A DNA stretch of 64,000 bases. Source: Nevskia soli DSM 19509 (lineage in GTDB: Bacteria > Pseudomonadota > Gammaproteobacteria > Nevskiales > Nevskiaceae). Location: NCBI RefSeq assembly GCF_000711955.1, contig NZ_JONR01000023.1, forward strand, positions 1-64,000, in the 5' to 3' direction. The position numbers and the translations under genes are program-made. Under the pieces are notes generated by a model. That model was given only the letters and a program-made list of their open reading frames with translations. It ran no database searches and was not told the origin of the DNA. Positions 8,602-15,823 of the stretch are shown piece by piece; within the stretch, counting starts at the first letter, position 1; each line of letters starts with the position of its first letter.

Positions 8602-10752
8602 ATGATGGGTGCAGGCAAGGCGCGGTTCCGCAAATTCTCGATCGCCGCCGCAACGGCCCTGCTGCTGTGTACAGCGCAGGCCGTCGCCGACGTCGACAAC
8701 GCCACGCTCGGCAACGAGGCGGACGGCACCGACTGGGGCGCCTTCGGCCGCACCTTCAGCGAGCAGCGCTTCAGCCCGCTCGACCAGATCAACAAGCAGA
8801 CCGTGCCCAAGCTCGGCCTGGCCTGGTCGCTGGACCTGCCCGACGTGTGGAACGTCTCCTCGGCGCCGGTGGAAGTGGACGGCGTCATCTACATCGCCGT
8901 CGGCTTCAGCGTCATCTATGCGGTGGACGCCGTCAGCGGCAAGCAGCTGTGGAGCTACGACCCCAAGGTCGACCCCGTCAAGATGCGCATGGCCTGGGGC
9001 ATTCGCGGCCTGTCCTTCTGGAAGGGCAAGGTCATCGCCGGCGTGCAGGACGGGCGCCTGTTCGCGCTCGACGCCAAGAGCGGCAAGCTGCTATGGGAAA
9101 CCCTCACCACCGAACCGGGCGACAACCGCTACATCACCGGTGCGCCGCGCGTGTTCAACGGCAAGGTCATCATCGGCCACGGCGGCGCCGACTTCGGCCA
9201 CGTCCGTGGCTATGTCACCGCCTACGACGCCGAGACCGGCAAGCAGGACTGGCGCTGGTACATCGTGCCGGGCGATCCCGCCAAGGGCTTCGAGAACAAG
9301 GCCATGGAAATGGCCGCGAAGACCTGGAACGGGCAGTGGTGGAAGTTCGGCGGCGGCGGCACCGCCTGGAACGCCATGACCTACGACCCGGAACTCAACC
9401 GCGTCTACATCGGCACCGGCAACGGCGGCCCCTGGAACGCCAAGCTGCGCAGCCCCGGCGGCGGCGACAACCTGTTCCTGTGCTCGGTGGTGGCGCTCGA
9501 CGCCGATACCGGTGAGTACGTCTGGCACTACCAGACCGCCCCCGGCGAAAGCTGGGACTTCAATTCCACCATGGACATGGTGCTGGCCACCATCAACATC
9601 GACGGCAAGCCGCGCAAGGTGATCCTGCACGCGCCGAAGAACGGCTTCTTCTATGTCCTCGACCGCGAGACCGGCAAGCTGATCTCCGCCGAGAAGCTGG
9701 GCAAGGTCACCTGGGCCAAGGGCATCGACATGGCGACCGGCCGGCCGATCGAGGAACCCGGCGTGCGCTACGAGGACGGCGAGGCCCTGATGTGGCCCGG
9801 CTCCGGCGGCCTGCACAACTGGCAGCCCATGTCCTTCAGCCCGGACACCGGCCTCACCTATATCCCGGCGCACGAGCTGGCCGGCTACTACAACGACAAG
9901 GGCTTCGACCCCAAGACCTACGACATGGACCGCGACGGCTCCATGGGCATCCACGCCTTCTTCGACGACGTGCCGAAGAGCGCCGGCAGCAGTTCCCTGC
10001 TGGCCTGGAATCCGGCCACGCAGAAGAAGGCCTGGGAAATCCCGCTGCCCGGCGCCACCAATGGCGGCGTCATGAGCACCCACGGCGGCCTGGTGTTCCA
10101 GGGCCAGTCCGACGGCAAGTTCGTCGCCCGCGACGACAGCACCGGCGCCGTGCTGTGGAGCGCCGACATGGGCGTCGGCACCCAGGCACCGCCAATCACC
10201 TACAGCGTCGGCGGCAAGCAGTACGTCAGCATCCTCGCCGGCTGGGCCGGCGGCCAGATGCTACTCGGCTCGCTTAGCGCCCAGCACGGCTGGGTCGGGC
10301 GCAACCATCCGCGCCGCCTGCTCACCTACGCGCTGGGCGGCACCGCCACCCTGCCGCCGTCGCCGCCTTCCGCACAGCCGGTGCCGGTGGATGACGCCGC
10401 CTTCAAGGTCGATCCCGCCCTGGCCGAGAAGGGCAAGGTTCTCTACCAGCACTGCCTGATCTGCCACGGCACCGCCGTCGTCGCCGGCGGCTTCGCTCCC
10501 GACCTGCGCGCCTCGGCCATCCCGCTGTCCGCCGAAGCCTTCGCCGCCGTGGTCAAGAACGGCGGCCTGCAGAGCAAGGGTATGCCCCCCTTCGCCGAAT
10601 TGAGCGACGAGGACCTCACCGCCCTGCGCCACTACATCCGCCAGCAGGCGCGTTACAAGCCCAGCGCCTGGGACCAGATCAAGACCGCCTGGCACTTCAT
10701 CTGCCTGATGATCAAGATGAAGCTGATGGCCCTGGGGTGGATCAAGCCGTAG
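8602..10752 (+). CDS. PQQ-dependent quinohaemoprotein dehydrogenase (alcohol dehydrogenase type)
   Basis: 716 residues from ATG 8602, chosen because GGAGGA lies 7 bases upstream. A GTG at 8587 is in frame but overlaps that site. A Sec signal peptide is followed by an eight-bladed PQQ propeller with repeated Trp-docking motifs (ALDAKSGKLLW, AYDAETGKQDW, ALDADTGEYVW), metal-ligand Asn in GTGNGGPWN and the catalytic Asp in ESWDFNS. The C-terminal cytochrome c domain has the haem motif CLICH and a likely Met ligand in KGMPPF, then a hydrophobic tail. Periplasmic oxidation of alcohols or aldehydes is expected. Two oddities: the vicinal Cys-Cys pair usual in this family is absent (AWGIRGLSFW instead), and the Glu metal ligand region reads GGADFGHVRG, with Asp for Glu. 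The stop codon lies within a dispersed repeat. Confidence 0.9.
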   Translation: MMGAGKARFRKFSIAAATALLLCTAQAVADVDNATLGNEADGTDWGAFGRTFSEQRFSPLDQINKQTVPKLGLAWSLDLPDVWNVSSAPVEVDGVIYIAVGFSVIYAVDAVSGKQLWSYDPKVDPVKMRMAWGIRGLSFWKGKVIAGVQDGRLFALDAKSGKLLWETLTTEPGDNRYITGAPRVFNGKVIIGHGGADFGHVRGYVTAYDAETGKQDWRWYIVPGDPAKGFENKAMEMAAKTWNGQWWKFGGGGTAWNAMTYDPELNRVYIGTGNGGPWNAKLRSPGGGDNLFLCSVVALDADTGEYVWHYQTAPGESWDFNSTMDMVLATINIDGKPRKVILHAPKNGFFYVLDRETGKLISAEKLGKVTWAKGIDMATGRPIEEPGVRYEDGEALMWPGSGGLHNWQPMSFSPDTGLTYIPAHELAGYYNDKGFDPKTYDMDRDGSMGIHAFFDDVPKSAGSSSLLAWNPATQKKAWEIPLPGATNGGVMSTHGGLVFQGQSDGKFVARDDSTGAVLWSADMGVGTQAPPITYSVGGKQYVSILAGWAGGQMLLGSLSAQHGWVGRNHPRRLLTYALGGTATLPPSPPSAQPVPVDDAAFKVDPALAEKGKVLYQHCLICHGTAVVAGGFAPDLRASAIPLSAEAFAAVVKNGGLQSKGMPPFAELSDEDLTALRHYIRQQARYKPSAWDQIKTAWHFICLMIKMKLMALGWIKP

Positions 10753-10816
10753 GGCGGCCCGTGGCCGCCGCTGCGCTCCACCCGGACGGAGCAACGGCGG
10801 CCACAGGCCGCCCTAC
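10749..10816. repeat. Dispersed inverted repeat, GTAGGGCGGC family (complete copy)
   Basis: Left arm GTAGGGCGGCCCGTGGCCG and right arm ending CGGCCACAGGCCGCCCTAC are near-perfect complements around a core with its own small stem (GCTCC...GGAGC). It includes the TAG stop of the preceding gene (10750-10752). Related copies: 19966-19995, 27757-27789, 36678-36747. Confidence 0.85.
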
Positions 10817-10851
10817 TGTCCCGGATTGAGGCATAGGGCGGCTACTGAAAT

Positions 10852-11835
10852 TCAGCGCAAAGTCTTCACCCACGCCTCTGTCTCATCCCATAGGCGTGCG
10901 GCGACGGCGCGGTCCAGTGCCTCCGCACTGGGCTGCGCCGGCCGGCACTTGTCGTAATACAGGCCGCCGGCGAGCCGCGGATGCGTGGCGCAGTGGATCT
11001 GCGTCTGCGCCCCTTCCTCCGGCGTCAGCAGGAAAAAACCTTCCACCGGTGCCAGCGCATTGCGCACAGCTTCGATCAGCCGGTTTCCCGCCAGCCCTTT
11101 GGCTGCGATGTTGGTGAACACCGCACCGGGATGCAGGCAGTACGCCTGTACCTTCGACGTCTCGGCATAGCGGCGTTGCAACTCGAACGTGGCATGCACC
11201 AGCGCCAGCTTGGACAGCCCGTAGGCGGTCCAGGAATTGTAGGGCTGCGGTGGCGCGAACAGTCCCGCGTTGGAGCCACGCGTGTGCAGCATCGACACCA
11301 CGTTGACCACGCGCGCCTCACCAACCTGCCGCGCCGTGTCCCGCAGCAAGGGCAGCAGCAAATGGGTCAGGTGCAGGGTGCCGAGGTAATTGGTGCGCCA
11401 CTGGATCTCGAAGCCGTCCGCCGACAGATGCGGTTCCTTCCACTGCGACAGCAGGTCGAGATGGACGCCGGCGTTGTTGACCAGTACATCGAGCCGGGGG
11501 TCTTGCGTACCGGCATACCACGCCGCGAAACGGTTCACGGAATCGGCGCGGCTCAGATCGAGCGGATGCGCGGTGACATCCATCGCCGCGTCCACTGTCT
11601 GCAGGCTCTGCCGCAATGCCGTGAGCGCGGCTTGCGGATCGGAGCGCGTGGTGATGACCACCGACGCGCCCCAAGCCGCCAGCGTCCGCGCCGTCTCGAA
11701 GCCGATGGAACCGGGCGATGCGCCGGTCACGATGATCTTCCTGCCGCGCAGATCGGCCGGCTCCGCATAAGGCGCGGCGGCGAAGAGACTGCGGATGCGG
11801 CGCGATAGCGGGCGTGTAGGGCGTGCGGGTGTCAT
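10852..11835 (-). CDS. Short-chain dehydrogenase/reductase (SDR), retinol-dehydrogenase-like
   Basis: 327 residues. A short N-terminal extension of about 30 residues precedes the Rossmann fold. The dinucleotide motif is TGASPGSIG, a variant of TGxxxGIG. NNAG and the catalytic Tyr-Lys pair in YGLSK are present, with the active-site Ser in VVSM. The layout resembles the retinol dehydrogenase/WW-oxidoreductase type of NAD(P)-dependent oxidoreductase. The substrate is unknown. It converges with the PQQ dehydrogenase gene and is followed by nothing co-directional, so it is probably transcribed alone. Confidence 0.88.
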   Translation of the reverse strand: MTPARPTRPLSRRIRSLFAAAPYAEPADLRGRKIIVTGASPGSIGFETARTLAAWGASVVITTRSDPQAALTALRQSLQTVDAAMDVTAHPLDLSRADSVNRFAAWYAGTQDPRLDVLVNNAGVHLDLLSQWKEPHLSADGFEIQWRTNYLGTLHLTHLLLPLLRDTARQVGEARVVNVVSMLHTRGSNAGLFAPPQPYNSWTAYGLSKLALVHATFELQRRYAETSKVQAYCLHPGAVFTNIAAKGLAGNRLIEAVRNALAPVEGFFLLTPEEGAQTQIHCATHPRLAGGLYYDKCRPAQPSAEALDRAVAARLWDETEAWVKTLR

Positions 11836-11959
11836 TGAGACGGACGGTGTCGGCGGAAACTTCCGCTCCGTCCTATCAAATCATGCCGGGCAATCGACGC
11901 CACCGTCCGTCCGGATGATGGAGCGCGCTCCAAAATGCCTTGTATTTATTGGCAGAGGT

Positions 11960-13033
11960 TTACGGGCTCAAACTCCTGCTGCTCGCCACCGTCCGTATGC
12001 GCGCCGACAGCGCCGCGCTGGAATACAGCGCCGCCTTCTCCATCACCGCATCGACGAAGGCACGCGTTTCCAGCGGCGTGCTGCGGCGCACCCAGCGCGC
12101 GGCCCGCTCCGTATCCCAGCCCTGCGCGTCGGCGGGCAGGCGCTGATCGATGAAATCGGGGCCGCAGTTGTATGCGGCGATGACCAGCAGCAGCCGCGTC
12201 ATCGGCGCATCGATATGGGAAAAGTGATCCTGCAGGGCGCCGAGGTAGGCCACGCCGAGCTGGATATTGGTGGCGGGATCGCGCAGCTCCGCCGGCGTCG
12301 GCTTGCGGTCGGTCCCATGCATGAAGCGATAGCCCTCGCGCGCACCGGAAGCCGGCACCAGCTGCATCAGGCCGCGCGCGCCGGCCACCGACACCGCATC
12401 GCTGCGACAGCCCGACTCGATCTCGATCAGCGCCGCCACGAATTCCGGCTGCACCCGGAACAGGTCCGCCGCCGCCCAGGCGATGCGATAGATGTCGGCG
12501 CTGCAACGACCGCCGGCATAACGCACCGCTTCGGCTTCGACGTCGCCGAAGGGATAGGACGCGCCGACATGATTGTCCTGGTCGAGTTGCTGCGGCTTCG
12601 GCGATGCCGCTTGCGCCGTCGCGACGACAACGACCGGTCCGGGCGCAGGCGCGTTGAGGCTCGGCGCGGTCCGCGGCGCCGCGGACGCCGGCGCCCTTGC
12701 CGCGGCCACCACGACGGCCGCTTGCCGGTCCGCGTAGATCGCGCCGGGCATCGACTGCCAGGCTTCACCATGCGCCGCCCGCGCACCCGCCGCAGACGTG
12801 CTTGCGGCAGGGGCAACGGCGTTTGCCTTCCGTGTCGCAGCAGGCGCCGCAACCGCCGCCGTGGACCGGGCAGTACCCGCAAGCCGCACCGGCGCAACAC
12901 CCACCGGTACCGCGCGCACCGCAACCGGGGCTCGCACCTGTTGCACTTCGCACCCCGAAAACCCCGCGACACATACGATCACTGCGAGCACGCGCACTGC
13001 GTGTCGCACCAACACCGGCTGGCGGCGCCTCAT
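11960..13033 (-). CDS. Lytic transglycosylase (SLT domain) lipoprotein
   Basis: 357 residues from ATG 13033, preceded by GAGGAG with a 6-base spacer. The open frame extends further upstream but without a ribosome site. The N-terminus is a lipoprotein signal (lipobox GFSGC). A long Ala/Pro/Val-rich linker of about 140 residues spans to the periplasmic catalytic domain. That domain has the family 23 SLT motifs: catalytic Glu in ALIEIESGCRSD, then ARGLMQLVP and the AAYNCGP motif. It cleaves peptidoglycan glycan strands to 1,6-anhydromuropeptides. An unusual number of Cys residues (in ESGC, NCGP and the GRCS segment) suggests disulfides. Monocistronic. Confidence 0.88.
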   Translation of the reverse strand: MRRRQPVLVRHAVRVLAVIVCVAGFSGCEVQQVRAPVAVRAVPVGVAPVRLAGTARSTAAVAAPAATRKANAVAPAASTSAAGARAAHGEAWQSMPGAIYADRQAAVVVAAARAPASAAPRTAPSLNAPAPGPVVVVATAQAASPKPQQLDQDNHVGASYPFGDVEAEAVRYAGGRCSADIYRIAWAAADLFRVQPEFVAALIEIESGCRSDAVSVAGARGLMQLVPASGAREGYRFMHGTDRKPTPAELRDPATNIQLGVAYLGALQDHFSHIDAPMTRLLLVIAAYNCGPDFIDQRLPADAQGWDTERAARWVRRSTPLETRAFVDAVMEKAALYSSAALSARIRTVASSRSLSP

Positions 13034-13656
13034 CCTGAGCTCCTCGAAACGTTCTTCTGAAAATGCTTTTATGATGATGCTTGTACACGGTGCCAGGAAC
13101 GCCCGCAACGCCCCAAATGGGTAGGGCGCGTTACCGACGTGACCGGGTGTGCATTTTGTTGCTGCGCAACAGGAGAGATTTCCAGCGAATATTTTCAGCT
13201 GGCGCAGCGCATTGCATCGCGCGGGGATTTTAAGGCGCGCCATGCCGGTCGACTACGGCAAGCCAGGGAAAGTCCGCTTCAACTGAATCTGCTGGAGATC
13301 GCTGCTTTCCGCGTCCACTTCGCGTTGCAGCAGCGCAGTCCTGCGCGGACGCTCTGCACCGCGTCTTCATCCGGTGCAGATGCAGCGGCAACTCCTTCGC
13401 CTTGATCGGAAGCCTTGCTTCGCTTCAACGTGAGATACAGGCTTTCGGCCAGGGACGCGATCGACCTGCCGGGGACCCTGCGCAAGGCCTGGCCAGGATG
13501 AGCCGCGGCCCTCGCGCCGGGCGGTCCCTTGCGTCCGGCGGATCCGGTAGTGGATCTTGTTGTTATAGTTATAATGTAACAGGATGTCGAGCCGGTTGAA
13601 GCGGTGCCGGATGGTTGGTCCAGTGGACCGGCCCCGAAGGATCATCAGGGAATCAC
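13034..13656. other. Long intergenic region (623 bp) without a supported gene
   Basis: Lies between the lytic transglycosylase and ZIP transporter genes and contains both their promoters. Short frames on both strands (for example 13279-13485 minus) have no recognisable product. On the minus strand, protein-like stretches in two frames (LAESLYLTLKRSKASDQ, then ALLQREVDAESSDLQQIQ) would need a frameshift to join, so a decayed gene is possible. The right end is A+T-rich and holds a candidate metal-regulator site. Confidence 0.5.
13561..13581 (+). promoter_or_regulatory. Candidate Zur-like operator / promoter of the ZIP gene
   Basis: The 21-base A+T-rich segment begins TGTTATAG and ends TAATGTAACA, within G+C-rich surroundings, 75 bp before the ZIP start. 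It carries outer arms TGTTA/TAACA and a TATAAT hexamer (13570-13575). Proteobacterial Zur sites have the form GTTATA...TATAAC, so zinc-dependent control of this importer is plausible. The palindrome is imperfect. Confidence 0.4.
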
Positions 13657-14424
13657 ATGTTGATTGCGGCAATAGCCTGCGCTGCGTTTTGCGCCACCTA
13701 TGCGGGCGGCCTGTTCGCGCTGCGGCTCAAGGACCGCCTGCACCTCGTGCTCGGCTTCAGCGCCGGCGCGGTGGTGGCCGTCGCCTTCTTCGACCTCATC
13801 CCGGAATCGATTGCCTTCGGACAGGGCTTCCATGCACCCGCGACCCTGCTGCTGTGGACCGCGGTCGGCTTCCTGTTCTATCTGGTGCTGGACCGCATGC
13901 AGTTCTTCCTCGGCCACGGCCATGGCGCCCATCACGAGAATGGCCACGATCACGTCCACGACCATGGCGGCGACATCCGCAATTTCGCGCCGCGCGGTTC
14001 ACTCGGCGCCGTCAGCCTGTCGGCGCACAGCCTGCTCGACGGCATCGCCATCGGCACCGCCTTCCAGGCATCGGCGTCGATCGGCGCGGTGGTGGCCGTG
14101 GCCGTGCTGGCCCACGATTTCTCCGACGGCATCAATACCACCAATATCGTCCTCAAGAACGGGGGCACCCGGCAGCGGGCGCTGCGCTGGCTGCTGGCCG
14201 ACGCACTGGCCCCGGCGGCGGGCATCGGCCTGACCTTCCTCTTCACCATCCCGCAGACCGTACTGGGCGTGGCGCTGGCCCTGTTCGGCGGCTTCTTCCT
14301 TTACATCGGCGCCAGCGACCTGATTCCGGAAAGCCACCACGCCCATCCCAAGCTGCTGACCACGCTGATGACGCTGCTGGGCGCCGCCGTCATTTATTGC
14401 GCGGTGGCGCTGGTCAGCGGCTGA
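13657..14424 (+). CDS. ZIP family divalent metal transporter
   Basis: 255 residues with about eight membrane segments. A His-rich cytoplasmic loop (HGHGAHHENGHDHVHDHGGD, about residues 88-107) lies between segments 3 and 4. The conserved metal-site motifs follow: HSLLDGIAIG in segment 4 and HDFSDGINT in segment 5. It should import zinc or another divalent cation into the cytoplasm. I choose ATG 13657 because the first hydrophobic helix begins there; a TTG start at 13615 would add a polar leader. The upstream A+T-rich palindrome fits metal-responsive control. The gene ends 17 bp before the convergent LysR gene. Confidence 0.9.
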   Translation: MLIAAIACAAFCATYAGGLFALRLKDRLHLVLGFSAGAVVAVAFFDLIPESIAFGQGFHAPATLLLWTAVGFLFYLVLDRMQFFLGHGHGAHHENGHDHVHDHGGDIRNFAPRGSLGAVSLSAHSLLDGIAIGTAFQASASIGAVVAVAVLAHDFSDGINTTNIVLKNGGTRQRALRWLLADALAPAAGIGLTFLFTIPQTVLGVALALFGGFFLYIGASDLIPESHHAHPKLLTTLMTLLGAAVIYCAVALVSG

Positions 14425-14441
14425 GTGGTGTATCTCTGAAG

Positions 14442-15362
14442 TTATAGACCCCGCGCCGGTTCGGCTCCCGGCCCGACGCGTTCCCGCAGGCGCGGTGTCG
14501 CAAAATCCAGGAAGGCGCGCAGCTTCAGCGGCAGCAGGCGCTGGCTCGGATAGACCAGGCTGATCGGCACCGCCGGCAGCTCGTAATCGCGCAGCACGAT
14601 GCCCAGCGCCCCGGCGGCGACCGCCGGGGCAATCGGGTACGACATGGTACGGGCAATGCCCAGGCCGCCGAGCGCCGCCTCGATCACCGCCTCCGCGGTA
14701 TTCGCCCGCAGCCGCGGCCGGATCTGCACCGAGCTGCCGACCCGGTTGCTTGCGAAGTCCCAGCGGTCGCCGGCCGATAGCGCGTCGAAGGCGATGCAGT
14801 CGTGCGCCGCCAGATCTTCGGGCGTTCGCGGCGTGCCGCGCCGGGCAAGATAAGCCGGGCTGGCGAACACCACCAGGTTGGCGGTTCCGATCCGCGTCGC
14901 GATCAGGCTGCTGTCCGGCAGCGCGCCGATGCGCACGGCCAGGTCGATGTGATCCTCGATCAGGTTCACCACCCGGTCGCTCATCTGCAGCCGGACGTGG
15001 ATATCCGGGTAGGCCTTGAGGAATTCGGCGATCACCGGCACCACGTGCACCCGCCCGAACACCAGCGGCGTGCTGATCACCAGCTCGCCGGTCGGCGCCC
15101 GGTATTCGCCGGCGGCAATGCGCTCGGCTTCTCCCACGTCTTCCAGGATGCGCTTGCAGGCCGCCACGTAGTTGCGGCCCGCGTCGGTCAGGACCAGCTT
15201 GCGCCCGCCGCGCAGCAGCAGGCGGATTTTCAGGTGCGCTTCCAGGTCGGAAACCTTGCGGCTGATGGTGGGCAGCGGCATGCCCAGGCTGCGCCCGGCG
15301 GCGGACAGGCTGCCGGTCTCCACCGCCTCGAGGAGAATCGACATGGCTTCAAGCCGATCCAT
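14442..15362 (-). CDS. LysR family transcriptional regulator
   Basis: 306 residues. An N-terminal winged helix-turn-helix (MDRLEAMSILLEAVETGSLS, then SAAGRSLGMPLPTISRKVSD, about residues 17-40) is followed by a periplasmic-binding-like effector domain with segments such as GELVISTPLVFGRVHVVPV. Sequence style is that of the DsdC/CrgA-like LysR subgroup that often controls divergent oxidoreductases. Here the divergent gene (15491) encodes only a 67-residue protein of unknown function. The effector is unknown. Confidence 0.93.
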   Translation of the reverse strand: MDRLEAMSILLEAVETGSLSAAGRSLGMPLPTISRKVSDLEAHLKIRLLLRGGRKLVLTDAGRNYVAACKRILEDVGEAERIAAGEYRAPTGELVISTPLVFGRVHVVPVIAEFLKAYPDIHVRLQMSDRVVNLIEDHIDLAVRIGALPDSSLIATRIGTANLVVFASPAYLARRGTPRTPEDLAAHDCIAFDALSAGDRWDFASNRVGSSVQIRPRLRANTAEAVIEAALGGLGIARTMSYPIAPAVAAGALGIVLRDYELPAVPISLVYPSQRLLPLKLRAFLDFATPRLRERVGPGAEPARGL

Positions 15363-15490
15363 ACCTGTTTCCTTCCATTTTCTGGAAGGGTAATTCTCAG
15401 GTATGCCGGGTAGTTGTCAAGGATGGAAGGGCGTAACTTGCACGCCCTCGGCCATCCCGGCCAAAAGGATTTCAAGCCAAGGAGGTAGTC

Positions 15491-15694
15491 ATGTCCAACC
15501 CCAACGACACCACAGGCAACCAGACCGTCCGTTCCAGCGCGCAGAGCGTCGGCGGGCAATCCGGCGTCATCCCCAATTTCCACCACCTCGCTTCCCACGG
15601 TCCCCTGGCCCTGGAGAGCTACATCCATCTCTACCTGGAAGGCGCCGCCAAATCGGGCCTCGACACCACCAGCGGCAAGCGTCGCACTGCCTGA
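15491..15694 (+). CDS. Small hypothetical protein, 67 aa, divergent from LysR
   Basis: The ATG is preceded by AAGGAGGT with a 4-base spacer, an essentially perfect ribosome binding site, which strongly supports translation. The product is polar, without membrane segment or signal: a Ser/Thr/Asn/Gln-rich N-terminal third, then NFHHLASHGPLALESYIHLY, a probable helix, and a basic tail. No family recognised. It faces away from the LysR gene across a 128-bp spacer and is closed by a strong terminator, the arrangement of a LysR regulator with its target. Confidence 0.72.
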   Translation: MSNPNDTTGNQTVRSSAQSVGGQSGVIPNFHHLASHGPLALESYIHLYLEGAAKSGLDTTSGKRRTA

Positions 15695-15744
15695 TGCGGC
15701 GCCGGGTCCGTCAGGCGACGGTTCCGGATTGAAGCAAGCGCCAT

Positions 15745-15784
15745 AAAAAGCCCCGGTGCGGTGCCGCACCGGGGCTGATTTTTT
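15745..15784. terminator. Bidirectional intrinsic terminator
   Basis: Thirteen-base complementary arms AGCCCCGGTGCGG / CCGCACCGGGGCT (15749-15761, 15764-15776) flanked by five A residues on the left and six T residues on the right. It serves the 67-aa gene on the plus strand and the convergent M13 peptidase gene on the minus strand. Confidence 0.92.
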
Positions 15785-15823
15785 ACGGCGGGAGAAATCC
15801 GCCGGGCTATGTGCCCAACAGGT

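Noticed and set aside
12427..12972. 181-codon Arg/Pro-rich frame overlapping the lytic transglycosylase
   Set aside because: Frame-shifted shadow of the Ala/Pro linker of the transglycosylase.
13279..13485. 68-codon minus-strand frame in the long spacer
   Set aside because: No ribosome site or recognisable product; retained only as a possible gene remnant in the findings.
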